From UBA2428 sp002343545 (GTDB lineage: Bacteria; Bdellovibrionota; UBA2428), in NCBI GenBank assembly GCA_937952285.1, contig CALFZE010000121.1, positions 1 to 63,296 on the forward strand: 63,296 bases of DNA, written 5' to 3'. Numbering within the stretch: the first letter of the stretch is position 1; every line of letters begins with the position of its first letter. Below the pieces are notes generated by a model. The model ran no database searches. It had not been told where the DNA came from and was given only the letters and a program-made list of their open reading frames with translations. The position numbers and the translations under genes are program-made. Shown piece after piece: positions 24,275 through 33,979 of this stretch.

Positions 24275-25738
24275 ATGACGCTACAACAATTGGTTGGCAA
24301 GACCCTTCGAATCCAAGGCTTTGGCCTTCTCGCAATCCTCGGCGTGAGCGCCCAAGCCGGACTTCCCGTGGAAGTCTCGCGGCAGGCCGACCAAGCTCGG
24401 CGCCACCTTTACTCGAACCTTCAGCATCCCAAAGCCAAGCCGGGTGCCGTCATCGCTTCGCCCTCGGGCACCCGCGAAGGCGAAGCGAACTATCTGTTTC
24501 ACTGGGTCCGCGACGCGGCCCTCGTCATGCAGGCCACCCTTTCCGACAAGGAAGGCGAGCGCCTTTTCCTTCGTCCCTGGATCTCCTTCGAGCGGCTTCT
24601 CCAAAGCCTGAACCCGCCGAGCGGCGATCTTGGCGAGCCCAAGTACATGATCGACGGCACGGCCTTCACGGGTCCTTGGGGTCGTCCGCAGAACGACGGC
24701 CCGGCTTTGCGCGCCGTCACGGGCGCCCGCCTGGCCAAGCGCCTCTTGCGCGAAACGAACTCGAACCGCTCCTTCGTGCAACGCGACCTCTACGACTCGC
24801 GTCTGCCCACGAACTCGATGGTCAAAAAGGACCTCGAGTACGTGGCGCGCACCTGGCGTGACCCGTCCTACGACCTCTGGGAAGAAGTCAAAGGCGACCA
24901 CTTCTACACGCGCATCACGCAGCAGGCCGCCCTCCTCGAAGGCGCCGAACTCGCCGAAATGATGAACGACGGCGGTGCGGCCGCCCACTATCGCCGCGAA
25001 GCCAAGCTCATCGGCGACGACCTGAATCGTTTCTGGGACGCGCCGAAGGGCTACTTTCAGATCACGCGTAACCGCGTCTCCGGCTGGGACCATAAGAAGT
25101 CGGGCCTCGACGTGGCCGTGATCTTGGGGCTCCTGCACGCCTACGGCGACGCTTCGCCGTGGAAGGCGACCGACGGACGCATGCTCTCGACGGCGCTCAA
25201 GCTCGAAGAGACCTTCCGCGCGCTTTACCCCATCAACCGCGACCGCAGCGTCGGCGTCGGTATCGGGCGCTACCCCGAAGACGTCTACGACGGCGTCGGC
25301 TTTGACGGCGGCAACCCCTGGTTCCTCGCGACGCAAGGCTTCGCGGAGTACCACTGCCGCGCGGCCCAAGAAATCGCTTCGCAAGAAGGCAAGGTCAAGC
25401 TCGATACGGTCGCGGCTCGCGCCTATGCCCGCCTCTTTTCGAGCGTGGGCAAGCGTCCGAGCCTCTCGCTCATGGGCGCCACGCTCGAGCGCAGTTCCGC
25501 GCTCAGCCAAGAGCTGATCAACCTGCACCTCGAGAAGGCGCAAGGTTACTTTGCCCGCGTGCTTCGCCACCGGGGCGCGCAAGACCGCATGTCCGAGCAG
25601 TTCCGCCGCGACAACGGCTTCATGCAAGGCGCTTTCGACCTGACGTGGAGCTACGCGAGCTTCATGACGGCCGCGAAGGTTTGCGACGCGATCATGCCGG
25701 AAGGCGTTACGCTGCGTCCGGCTTCGCTTCACCGCTAA
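24275..25738 (+). CDS. secreted GH15 glucoamylase
   Basis: AGGGAGGA precedes the ATG at 24275. The 487-aa precursor has a signal (FGLLAILGVSAQA) and the glycoside hydrolase family 15 catalytic (alpha/alpha)6 barrel. Visible are YLFHWVRDAAL (about residues 73-83), MIDGTAFTGPWGRPQNDGPALRA, and YDLWEEVKGDHFYT, where Glu203 is the general acid. YDGVGFDGGNPWFLAT follows, and the closing MSEQFRRDNG carries Glu441 as catalytic base. It releases glucose from the non-reducing ends of alpha-glucans, probably in the periplasm. It overlaps the convergent hydrolase gene by 32 nt. Confidence 0.93.
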   Translation: MTLQQLVGKTLRIQGFGLLAILGVSAQAGLPVEVSRQADQARRHLYSNLQHPKAKPGAVIASPSGTREGEANYLFHWVRDAALVMQATLSDKEGERLFLRPWISFERLLQSLNPPSGDLGEPKYMIDGTAFTGPWGRPQNDGPALRAVTGARLAKRLLRETNSNRSFVQRDLYDSRLPTNSMVKKDLEYVARTWRDPSYDLWEEVKGDHFYTRITQQAALLEGAELAEMMNDGGAAAHYRREAKLIGDDLNRFWDAPKGYFQITRNRVSGWDHKKSGLDVAVILGLLHAYGDASPWKATDGRMLSTALKLEETFRALYPINRDRSVGVGIGRYPEDVYDGVGFDGGNPWFLATQGFAEYHCRAAQEIASQEGKVKLDTVAARAYARLFSSVGKRPSLSLMGATLERSSALSQELINLHLEKAQGYFARVLRHRGAQDRMSEQFRRDNGFMQGAFDLTWSYASFMTAAKVCDAIMPEGVTLRPASLHR

Positions 25739-26507
25739 CGAAGGCGACGACGCGGGCGATGACCGCGTCGTTTCGGAGGACGCGGTTATGCCCGAGCCCC
25801 TCCGTCGCGTGGAGAATCGATCCGTTCGTTCTCCACGCGAGCTCCTGGGCCTGTTCGAAGCTCACGATGCGATCGTCCCGATCGTGAACGATCAAGATGT
25901 CGGCGCGGTTTTCCCGGCGGCGGCGCTCCAAACAAAAATCTTCCCAACTCGCGACGGATGACTCCGAGGCGGCGAACCACGTCGCGAAGCGCCCGAGCGC
26001 GAGACGCGCCCAACGCCGCGAGGCCGTTTCGGGCTTGGCGACTTGGCGAAGACTGAACTTCTCGACCTCGACGGGCGCACCAAGGGTCACGACCCGCGCG
26101 ACCTGGAGTCGACCCGTGAGGTGGGCCTGCAACGCGGCCGCGCCCCCGAGCGAATGTCCGACGATCGCTTCGAAGTTTCCGTAGACGGCTTCGATCGCCT
26201 GGATTGCGCCCAAAAAATCTTCCGCCACGTCGAGACGACCGCCCGATTCCCCGTGCCCGGGCGCGTCGAGCGCGATCACGACGTAGCCGCGCGCCAAGAG
26301 CGGTTCGACGAAGTGCTCCATCTGGAAAGCCTGGCCGTCCCAACCGTGCAGGAGCAGGACGCGGGGACCGGCGTCGCCCCAACGGAAGACCTTGAGCGCG
26401 CCGGCCGGGCTTGGGACGACCCGGGCTTCGGCGCTTTGGAGCAAGTGCGGCCGGCGCGAAGCACGGGGAGACGCGGGGGACTCGGGGACTTTTACGAGGT
26501 TAGTCAT
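25707..26507 (-). CDS. alpha/beta hydrolase
   Basis: The 266-aa protein starts at an ATG that overlaps the TGA of the TetR gene (ATGA). It has the alpha/beta-hydrolase features LLLHGWDGQAFQME (oxyanion loop), DAPGHGES, and the nucleophile elbow IVGHSLGGAAAL (Ser in GHSLG). The acid Asp is in VHDRDDRIV, and the catalytic His is in GLGHNRVLR. Similarity is to serine esterases or lipases; the substrate is unknown. Co-transcription with a TetR regulator suggests induction by a small hydrophobic ligand. Confidence 0.9.
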   Translation of the reverse strand: MTNLVKVPESPASPRASRRPHLLQSAEARVVPSPAGALKVFRWGDAGPRVLLLHGWDGQAFQMEHFVEPLLARGYVVIALDAPGHGESGGRLDVAEDFLGAIQAIEAVYGNFEAIVGHSLGGAAALQAHLTGRLQVARVVTLGAPVEVEKFSLRQVAKPETASRRWARLALGRFATWFAASESSVASWEDFCLERRRRENRADILIVHDRDDRIVSFEQAQELAWRTNGSILHATEGLGHNRVLRNDAVIARVVAFVSGEAKPDAA

Positions 26508-27169
26508 ACGGAGCTCCTCTGGGTTTTGCGGGGCCGGGAACGCGACGACGCTGGGCGCGAGCTCGGGGACGACGGAACGCGGGAGCGCGCGAGCAACGCC
26601 GAGAAGTTCGCGCGCGCCCGCTCGACCGCGGCTTCGTCGCCGAGCAGACGCACGAAGTAATGGAGCGAGAGCATGATCCCGTAAAGCTCCTGGGCGAAGG
26701 CGCGCGGGTCGAGATCGGGACGAAACGCCTTGGCCTCGACGCCGTGCCCGGCGATCGTGGCGAGGATCTCGATCCAGTTTCGCTGGAGCTCGACGAGGCG
26801 ATCGCGGGCCGGCCCCGGGCGATCGTCCAACTCCGCGGCGGCCTGCACGAAGACGCAGCCTCCCTCGTCTCCGGGGGCCAGGCCCCACGCGAGCCAACGA
26901 TCGAAGAGCGCGCGGACCCGCTTCTCGCCGCGGGGCTCGACGAGGGCCGGACGAACGACGCGCTCGGTGAAGCGCGCGGCCGAAGCCTCGAGCACCTGGA
27001 CCTGCAACGCTTCCTTCGACTTGAAGTGCGCGAAGAGGCCGCTCTTCGAAAGTTTGAGGTCGGAAGCCAGGCTCCCGATGCTGAGCCCTTCCAGCCCGAT
27101 GGCCGAAGCCAAACGGACGGCATGGTCGAGAATGGCCTGCTTGGTCGAATCACCTTTGCGAAACTTCAC
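26504..27169 (-). CDS. TetR family transcriptional regulator
   Basis: The 221-aa protein begins with a TetR HTH domain: TKQAILDHAVRLASAIGLEGLSI, then LASDLKLSKSGLFAHFKSKEAL (residues about 12-60), the AcrR-type pattern with GLFAHF in the recognition helix. The rest is a helical ligand-binding domain, with a Ser/Arg-rich tail. It heads the operon with the alpha/beta hydrolase and likely represses its own promoter. No operator palindrome was resolved in the 220 nt upstream. Confidence 0.92.
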   Translation of the reverse strand: MKFRKGDSTKQAILDHAVRLASAIGLEGLSIGSLASDLKLSKSGLFAHFKSKEALQVQVLEASAARFTERVVRPALVEPRGEKRVRALFDRWLAWGLAPGDEGGCVFVQAAAELDDRPGPARDRLVELQRNWIEILATIAGHGVEAKAFRPDLDPRAFAQELYGIMLSLHYFVRLLGDEAAVERARANFSALLARSRVPSSPSSRPASSRSRPRKTQRSSV

Positions 27170-27390
27170 CCCCTAAGAATAGCACGATCGTTCGTTTTAT
27201 TAAGGAATTTTTTTGGGTGTGCTCCCGCGCCCCCTTTGCGCTTCTCCGGCCGGCCGGCCCCAAGAACGCCGTTCTAGCTCCCGAGATTTATTCTTAATTT
27301 GTTCGCAACGCAGCGCACCCAAAAAAGGCCTCCAAAATTTCATAATTCCAATACTTATCCTCTCCCCGCGAAGCTCCGATAAGAGCCGTG

Positions 27391-29274
27391 ATGGATTTCG
27401 AACAAGAGCTCAAAGCCAGTTTTCTGGAAGAGGTCACCGGCCTTCTCGAAGAAGCGGAACGCTACTTCCTGCGGCTCGAGGAGAATCCCGAGGACAAGTC
27501 GATCCTCGACCAGATCTTCCGCGTGGCCCACAACGTGAAGGGAAGTTCGCGGGCCGTCGGCTTCGAGGAGCTGGGTACCTTCACGCACAAGTTCGAAACC
27601 CTCCTGCTCCGATGCAAGACGGGCGAATTCGCCGTCACGCCGACGACGATCTCGCTGCTGCTCGCGTGCAACGATCATCTCGGGCGCTTCATCGAAGCGC
27701 TGCGCGGGGACTTCAACGCCTCGGTGCCGAGCGACGAGATCATCCAGCGCATCGAGAGCTTCACGCCCGCGGACGCGCTCGTCGAAGCTTCCCCGAATGA
27801 GGCGTCGGTTCCCGACGCGAGCGCCTTCGAAGAGCCCGCCGAAATCCACGCGGCCGACCTGCCGCCGCCCGCCGCCTTCGAATCCGAGGCTGATATTCTG
27901 GCCCGGCTCGACCAACCCTTCGTCGTCGCGGCGGACCCCGTCGTGAGCGAAGTCGCGACGCCGGTGCCGACGCCTTCCGTCGCCCCGACCCCGCCGCCGC
28001 TCGCGAGCGTGGCCGCTCCCACGCCCGCGGCGACCCCGTCGCCGAAGGCCGAGGGCGCGAAAGCCGCCGGCGGCAACACGCCCGCGCCGGAAGAAAGCAT
28101 TCGCGTCAGCTTGAGCCGACTCGAGCGGCTCGTGAACTTCGTCGGCGAGCTCGTCATCTTCCAGACCGTGCTCCAGGAGCAGGCCTACGGGTCGAACCCG
28201 ACGCTTCTACGCCGCACCGTGCACCAGATGGGCAAGGTCACCAAGGAGATCCAGGATCTCTCGATGAGCCTGCGCATGGTGCCGCTCAAGCAGACCTTTC
28301 AGAAGATGCAGCGGATCGTCCGCGACACGTCTTCGGTCCTCAATAAGAAAGTCAAACTCCAGATCGAGGGCGAGGAAACCGAGGTCGACAAGACGATCGT
28401 CGAGTCGCTCGGCGATCCGCTCGTCCACCTTATCCGGAACGCCTGCGACCACGGCATCGAGACGCCCGAGGAACGCGTCGCACGCGGCAAGCCCGACACG
28501 GGCACCGTGCGTCTCGCCGCCTTCCACCGCGGCGGCCGACTCGTCATCGAAATCAAGGACGACGGCAACGGGATCGACGCCAATCGCCTGCGCCAGAAGG
28601 CGCTCGAGAAGGGCATCCTGCGTCCCGGCCAGAACATCTCGGACCGCGAGGCGGTGAACCTCATCTTCCACGCGGGCTTCTCCACCAAGGCCCAGGTCAC
28701 CGAAGTGAGCGGCCGCGGCGTCGGCATGGACGTCGTCAAGACGAACATCGAAGCCATCCAGGGCGAGATCGAGGTCGAGACGGCCGTCGGCCAGGGCTCC
28801 ACCTTCCGCGTGCTCCTGCCGTTGACGCTGGCGATCATCGAAGGGCTCGTCGTGAAGTCCGACCAGGATCGCTTCATCATCCCGCTCGCGCACGTGCACG
28901 AGTCCGTGAAGATCGAAGCCGGCGACCTGCACCCCGTCGCGAACATGGGCGAGATCTTCAAGCTCCGCGACGAGCCGCTGCCGCTCCTGCGCCTCTCCAA
29001 GCTGCTCAACCAGAAGCGGGCGGCGGGCGCCGCGGGCGCGCGCAAGCCCAACGAAGACGGCGGCGGCATCGCCATCGTCGTCCGCACCCAGGCCCAGCCT
29101 TACGCCGTCCACGTGGACGACATCGTGGGCCAGCACCAAGTCGTCATCAAAAAACTCGGCACCGAGATGCAGCGCACGCACGGTTTCGGCGGCAGCGCGA
29201 TTCTCGGCGACGGACGTCCCGCCCTCATCCTGGAGCTCCAGGAACTCGTGGGCTTTTCTAAGGAGGCAGCGTGA
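27391..29274 (+). CDS. cheA: chemotaxis histidine kinase CheA
   Basis: The 627-aa kinase has an N-terminal Hpt domain with phospho-accepting His47 (FRVAHNVKGSS). A Pro/Ala-rich linker (about 145-235) appears in place of a CheY-binding P2 domain. A P3 dimerisation helix pair (SRLERLVNFVGELV) comes next. The ATPase domain has an N box HLIRNACDHGIE, G1 DDGNGID and G2 GRGVGMDVV, and a C-terminal CheW-like domain ends the protein. It phosphorylates response regulators under receptor control. The ATG at 27391 is chosen over the adjacent GTG. The stop overlaps cheW (GTGA). Confidence 0.96.
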   Translation: MDFEQELKASFLEEVTGLLEEAERYFLRLEENPEDKSILDQIFRVAHNVKGSSRAVGFEELGTFTHKFETLLLRCKTGEFAVTPTTISLLLACNDHLGRFIEALRGDFNASVPSDEIIQRIESFTPADALVEASPNEASVPDASAFEEPAEIHAADLPPPAAFESEADILARLDQPFVVAADPVVSEVATPVPTPSVAPTPPPLASVAAPTPAATPSPKAEGAKAAGGNTPAPEESIRVSLSRLERLVNFVGELVIFQTVLQEQAYGSNPTLLRRTVHQMGKVTKEIQDLSMSLRMVPLKQTFQKMQRIVRDTSSVLNKKVKLQIEGEETEVDKTIVESLGDPLVHLIRNACDHGIETPEERVARGKPDTGTVRLAAFHRGGRLVIEIKDDGNGIDANRLRQKALEKGILRPGQNISDREAVNLIFHAGFSTKAQVTEVSGRGVGMDVVKTNIEAIQGEIEVETAVGQGSTFRVLLPLTLAIIEGLVVKSDQDRFIIPLAHVHESVKIEAGDLHPVANMGEIFKLRDEPLPLLRLSKLLNQKRAAGAAGARKPNEDGGGIAIVVRTQAQPYAVHVDDIVGQHQVVIKKLGTEMQRTHGFGGSAILGDGRPALILELQELVGFSKEAA

Positions 29275-29750
29275 GCGACAACGACCAAAACCGGTATCTC
29301 TGCTTTATGCTCGGCAAGGAGGAATACGCCATTCCCCTGCTGACCGTGCGCGAGGTCATCGCGGTTCCCGAGATCACGCCCGTGCCGCAGACGCCGTCGC
29401 ACTTCGTCGGCATCATGAACCTGCGCGGCCAGGTCATCTCGGTGCTCGACCTTCGCTCGAAGCTCGGCATCAAGCCGAACGCGAGCGCCGACACGGCGGT
29501 CATCATCTGCGACCTGCACCCGAACAGCCTCGGCGTCATCGTCGACAAGGTCGAGTCGGTCCTGAACCCCGACCCCACCCACCTCTCGCCGCGCCCGCAG
29601 ATGGAAAACTCCAAGGCGAACGACTACGTGACGGGCATCTACCGCAAGGAAGAGCGCCTCATCCTCCTGATTGACATCGCCAAGGCCCTCGGAGCCACTG
29701 ACCTCGGACTCGCCGCGCGCACCTCCGGCGAACAGAAGAAAGCCGCCTAA
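29271..29750 (+). CDS. cheW: chemotaxis coupling protein CheW
   Basis: The 159-aa scaffold protein couples receptors to CheA. The CheW fold is shown by RYLCFMLGKEEYAIPLLTVREV, the FVGIMNLRGQVISVLDLRSKLG central block and a final YRKEERLILLIDIAKAL. AAGGAGG sits just before the GTG start, which overlaps the cheA stop. The short C-terminal tail ends in lysine/alanine. It is followed by the receptor gene after 7 nt. Confidence 0.95.
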   Translation: MSDNDQNRYLCFMLGKEEYAIPLLTVREVIAVPEITPVPQTPSHFVGIMNLRGQVISVLDLRSKLGIKPNASADTAVIICDLHPNSLGVIVDKVESVLNPDPTHLSPRPQMENSKANDYVTGIYRKEERLILLIDIAKALGATDLGLAARTSGEQKKAA

Positions 29751-29757
29751 GAAAAAC

Positions 29758-31971
29758 ATGAAAAGCTTCAGCTCACGATTCAAGACCCTTCGCTTCAAAC
29801 TCATGGGACTCTCCATGAGCATCGTCGCCATCATGGGGGCCGCCGCCTTCTTCAACCTGCAGAACCTGCGGCGCGAGATGGAAGATTCGAGCACCGAGAA
29901 GGTCAGCACGACCGCGCGCAACCTGAGCGACGCCATCGCCGCCCAGTTCTACGAGCGCTACGCCGACATCCAGGCCTTCGCGATGAACCCCAACATCAAG
30001 TCGAACGACCGCAAGGTCATCGTCTCGACGTTGAACGATCTCTCGGCGCTCTACTCGATCTACGACCTCATCATGATCGTCGACGCGCGCGGTAAGCTCG
30101 TCGCCGTGACCGACAAGAGTCCGGCGGGCCAGGACATCAAGGTCCAGGGCCTCTACGAACAAGACTTCTCGAACGCGCCTTGGTTCAAGGCCGTCATGGG
30201 CGGCCAGTTCACCGAGGACAAGTCCAAGAACTTCGCCGGCACCTTCGTCGAGAACGTGCAGATCGACCCGTGGGTGAGCGGCGTCTGGGGCACCAAGCGC
30301 CTCGGCACGGCGTTCAGCGCCCCCGTTAAGGATGCCCAAGGCAAGACCATCGGCGTCATCACGAACCGCGCCGGCGTGCGCTGGTTCGACGTCGCTTTCC
30401 GCGAGGCGCACGCCGTGCTGCGCGACCTCGAGTTGCCGAACGCGAAGCTTTACCTGGCCAGCAAGCAAGGCGAGCTTCTCTTCGAGTACTCGCCCAAGGT
30501 CGAAGGGACCAACATCATCGAGCCCGCGATCGACTTCGATCGCGTCCTCCGCACGAACCTGCTCGCGGTGGACGAGGGCTTCAAGCGCGCCGTCCAGGAG
30601 ACCTCGGGACACCTCGTCTCCGACACGAAGGAAGGTCCCATGGTCACCGGCTACGACTTCGTGGACGGCCCCAAGTGGGTCGATTCGATCGGCTGGCAGT
30701 CCATCGTCCGCACGAGCGAAGCCGAAGCCAACGCAAACGCCACGGCCGAGATCACGAAGTTCTACTGGAGCTTAGGGATCATCATGACCCTCGTCGCGCT
30801 CGCTTCCTACCTCTTCTCGGAATACCTCGCGCGCCGCCTGGACGCGCTCGCCCAGCGCCTGAGCGCGGGATCGGGCGAAGTCGCCTCGGCCGCCTCGCAG
30901 ATCGCGGGTTCGAGCCAGCAGCTGTCGGACGCCGCGACGGAACAGGCCGCCGCCATCCAAGAAACGGCCGCCGCCGTCGACGAAGTCAGCTCCATGATCA
31001 AGAAAAGCGCCGACAACGCCGAGCGCTCGAAGGGAGCCTCGCAAACGAGCCGCGGCCAAGCCGAGACCGGCAAACACGCCGTCGAGGAGATGATCCAGTC
31101 CATCCAAGGCATCGCGTCGAGTAACGCCGACATCGTGCGACAGGTCGAAGAGAGCAACCGCGAGATCTCCGAGATCGTCAAGGTCATCGGCGAGATCGGC
31201 AACAAGACGAAGGTCATCAACGACATCGTCTTCCAGACGAAGCTCCTCTCCTTCAACGCTTCGGTCGAGGCCGCCCGCGCCGGCGAGCACGGCAAGGGTT
31301 TCGCCGTCGTGGCCGAGGAAGTCGGCAACCTCGCGCAGATGAGCGGCAACGCCGCCAAAGAAATCTCCGAGATGCTCGACTCGAGCATCAAGCGCGTCGA
31401 GCGCATCGTCGACGACTCGAAGTCGCGGATCGAGCGCCTCATCGGCGAGAACCGCGGCAAGATCGAGGACGGCACGAAGGTCGCCGAACGTTGCGGCGAA
31501 TCGCTGCAGGAGATCCTCGGCACGGTCCAGGAAGTCGACTCCATGGTCACGGAGATCGCGGGTGCTTCGAGCGAACAAGCCCAGGGCATCATCGAAATCA
31601 ACAAGGCCATGAACCAGCTCGACAACGTCACCCAGCAGAACACGAGCGTCTCGCAGACCGCCGCGAGCTCCGCCATGCAGCTCAGCCAGCAGGCGGGCGA
31701 GCTCAAACACCTCGTGCTCGAGCTCATGGCCGTCGTCCACGGCGAGGCCGAGATACCCGAAGCCGCGCCCGCGCAGCCCGCCGAGACCGCGGCCCGCCCG
31801 GCCAAGTCCCCCGGCAAGATCTTGAACTTCGAGAGCGCCTCGACCCGTCGCAAAGCCGCGCCCGCCGCGAAGGTCGCGTCGACGCCCCTCAAGAAAGCCG
31901 TGGGCGCCCCCGCGCCGAGCGGCGGCGGGGATATACCCTCCAAGGACGACCCGCGTTTTCAAGACGTTTGA
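29758..31971 (+). CDS. methyl-accepting chemotaxis protein
   Basis: The 737-aa receptor has a first membrane helix at about 13-33 and a large periplasmic dCache-like sensor (about 40-330, with LSALYSIYDLIMIVDARGKLVAVTD). A second helix lies at 335-356, followed by a long cytoplasmic signalling coiled coil with the tip NDIVFQTKLLSFNASVEAARAG (near 488-509) and GKGFAVVAEEVGNLA. No HAMP domain is evident after the second helix. The tail ends DDPRFQDV, which may be a tether for the modification enzymes encoded next. The ligand is unknown. Confidence 0.94.
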   Translation: MKSFSSRFKTLRFKLMGLSMSIVAIMGAAAFFNLQNLRREMEDSSTEKVSTTARNLSDAIAAQFYERYADIQAFAMNPNIKSNDRKVIVSTLNDLSALYSIYDLIMIVDARGKLVAVTDKSPAGQDIKVQGLYEQDFSNAPWFKAVMGGQFTEDKSKNFAGTFVENVQIDPWVSGVWGTKRLGTAFSAPVKDAQGKTIGVITNRAGVRWFDVAFREAHAVLRDLELPNAKLYLASKQGELLFEYSPKVEGTNIIEPAIDFDRVLRTNLLAVDEGFKRAVQETSGHLVSDTKEGPMVTGYDFVDGPKWVDSIGWQSIVRTSEAEANANATAEITKFYWSLGIIMTLVALASYLFSEYLARRLDALAQRLSAGSGEVASAASQIAGSSQQLSDAATEQAAAIQETAAAVDEVSSMIKKSADNAERSKGASQTSRGQAETGKHAVEEMIQSIQGIASSNADIVRQVEESNREISEIVKVIGEIGNKTKVINDIVFQTKLLSFNASVEAARAGEHGKGFAVVAEEVGNLAQMSGNAAKEISEMLDSSIKRVERIVDDSKSRIERLIGENRGKIEDGTKVAERCGESLQEILGTVQEVDSMVTEIAGASSEQAQGIIEINKAMNQLDNVTQQNTSVSQTAASSAMQLSQQAGELKHLVLELMAVVHGEAEIPEAAPAQPAETAARPAKSPGKILNFESASTRRKAAPAAKVASTPLKKAVGAPAPSGGGDIPSKDDPRFQDV

Positions 31972-32053
31972 CCGTGACGATCGCTGAGTTGAAGAGGATG
32001 GCCCCGAGCTGGATAGCCGCGGGCCGACGGGCCGAGGCCCGGATGGGAGTGAG

Positions 32054-33979
32054 ATGAGTTCGTCGAATGCCTTGCGCAAAGCTTCGTCCGCGGATGCCGC
32101 GGACGCCATCGCCCGTATCGCGGGCGAGTTGACCGGCGTGCAGTTCACCGAGCGTCACCGCTCGATGATCGAGTCCCGCCTGCTCAAACGCATCCGCGAG
32201 CTTTCGCTGACTTCGCTCGAGGAGTACCTGAGCTACTACCGCTCGCACGCGGACACGGAGTCGACGAAGCTGATCTCGCTCCTGACCACGCACCACACGG
32301 CCTTCTTCCGCGAGTTCACCCACTTCGACTACCTGTCGAACGAGGTGCTGCCGAAGATCCTGCCCGAGCTTCGCAAACGCCCCGACCGGACGCTCCGTAT
32401 CTGGTCGGCCGCTTGCAGCCGCGGGCAGGAAGTCTATTCGCTCGCGATGTACCTCGAGGTGCACCTCAAGCGCCTCGACCCCACGCTGAAGTTCCGCATC
32501 CTCGGCACCGACGTCGACCCCGAATCGGTCGGCATGGCGAAGAACGGCGTTTACCCCTACCGCGAGATCAAGGAAGCGCCCCTGGCCTACCTCGGTAACC
32601 ACTGGGCGCGCGGCACGGGCGATATCGCCGACTTCGTGAAGGCGCGCGAAACGCTCCGCGCGAACTGCAGCTTCCGGACGGACAACTTGCTCAAGCCCAC
32701 GGGCTCGCCGACGGAAGGCCCCTTCGACATCATCTTTTGCCGCAACGTCTTCATCTACTTCTCGCCCGAACAGATCACCCAAATCACGGCCCGCCTGACG
32801 AAGGAACTCTACCCCCACGGGTACTTCTTCATCGGCGTGTCCGAATCGTTGAACGGATTGAAGGTCCCCGTGAAAACCGTGGGCCCCTCGATCTACCAGT
32901 TCCCGGCGGCGACGAACAACGTCGTTCCGCTCGCGCCGCGCGCCGGAAGCGCGACGTCGACCAAAACGACGGCGCCCAAGTCCGCGCCCACCCCGACGCC
33001 AAGCGCTCCGGCTCCCGCGGCCTTCAAGATCCCCGACCCCATCCGCGTGCTCTGCGTGGACGACTCCCCGAGCGTGCTGACCCTGCTCAAGAAGGTCTTC
33101 GAGCGCTCCCAAGGCTTCGAGATCGTGGGCACCGCCGCGAACGGACTCGAGGCGCTCGAAAAACGCCAGGCGCTCAAGCCCGACCTTATGACGCTCGACA
33201 TCCACATGCCCGAGCAGAACGGCATCGAGTATCTGGAGAAGGGCCACCGCGGCTGCAACGTGCCCGTCATCATGATCAGCTCGGTTTCCCGCGAAGACAG
33301 CTCGCTCGCCGGCCAAGCCCTCGCGCTCGGCGCGATGGACTACGTCGAGAAGCCCGCGCTCGCGAACTTCGAGAACCGCAGCGAAGAAATCCGCAGCAAG
33401 GCCAAGTCCGCCGTGCTCGCGGCGCAGTTGAACCAACCGCGCTCGACCCAGCTCGACAAGTCCTTCCAGAAGACTTTCCGCATCCAGAACCCGCAGGACA
33501 AGGCGCGCATCCTCTGGATGCCGACCTCGGCCCGCGGCCGCGCGCTCCAGATCGTCTCGCAGATCACGGCGCAAGAGCCCCCGACTTACGTCGTGGTGGA
33601 AGGCACCGGCGAAGGCGCCGAGGAACTCGCCAAGCGACTTTCGGCGGAATGGAAAAAGCCCGTCGAGTTGCCCGCCGACCTCACCAAGCCGCTCGGCGTG
33701 GGCAAGATCGGTCTCGTGCCGGCGACCCGCTGGTCCGAGTTCCTGAAGGCCCACTCGCCGCGGCCGACGAGCATCATGGTGCTCGGCTCCGTCTCTAAAC
33801 CGGGCGTGCGCATGCTGCAGGAATGGCCCACGGCCCAGCTCCTCCTCGAGGACTTGGGCGCGACCAAACACCAAGCCGAACTGCTCGCGAACGCGGCCGA
33901 CGTCGGCCCGCTCACGAGCTTCCACTACCAATCCGGGGAGTTTCTATGCCGCGAGCAAGCCAAGTCTGGCAATGGCTAG
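32054..33979 (+). CDS. CheR methyltransferase - receiver - degenerate CheB fusion
   Basis: The 641-aa protein starts after a GGGAGTGAG site. Residues about 20-285 are CheR: AACSRGQEVYSLAM (SAM site), then DIIFCRNVFIYF. Residues 328-445 are a CheB-type receiver with Asp336/Asp337, phospho-Asp382 (LDIHMPE) and Lys433. Residues 484-600 align with the CheB esterase (RILWMPTSARGRAL against IGASTGGPxAL; YVVVEGTGEGAEELAKRL against VVQHMPxxF). They lack the glycine pair, the catalytic His and the Asp, so this part looks inactive. It should methylate the receptor. The 3' end overlaps the next gene by 34 nt. Confidence 0.88.
   Translation: MSSSNALRKASSADAADAIARIAGELTGVQFTERHRSMIESRLLKRIRELSLTSLEEYLSYYRSHADTESTKLISLLTTHHTAFFREFTHFDYLSNEVLPKILPELRKRPDRTLRIWSAACSRGQEVYSLAMYLEVHLKRLDPTLKFRILGTDVDPESVGMAKNGVYPYREIKEAPLAYLGNHWARGTGDIADFVKARETLRANCSFRTDNLLKPTGSPTEGPFDIIFCRNVFIYFSPEQITQITARLTKELYPHGYFFIGVSESLNGLKVPVKTVGPSIYQFPAATNNVVPLAPRAGSATSTKTTAPKSAPTPTPSAPAPAAFKIPDPIRVLCVDDSPSVLTLLKKVFERSQGFEIVGTAANGLEALEKRQALKPDLMTLDIHMPEQNGIEYLEKGHRGCNVPVIMISSVSREDSSLAGQALALGAMDYVEKPALANFENRSEEIRSKAKSAVLAAQLNQPRSTQLDKSFQKTFRIQNPQDKARILWMPTSARGRALQIVSQITAQEPPTYVVVEGTGEGAEELAKRLSAEWKKPVELPADLTKPLGVGKIGLVPATRWSEFLKAHSPRPTSIMVLGSVSKPGVRMLQEWPTAQLLLEDLGATKHQAELLANAADVGPLTSFHYQSGEFLCREQAKSGNG

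Noticed and set aside
27356..27390. Flagellar sigma-28 promoter before cheA (TCCGATAA at 27375)
   Set aside because: The matching upstream TAAA element is missing at the right spacing and the start of transcription would fall on the start codon.
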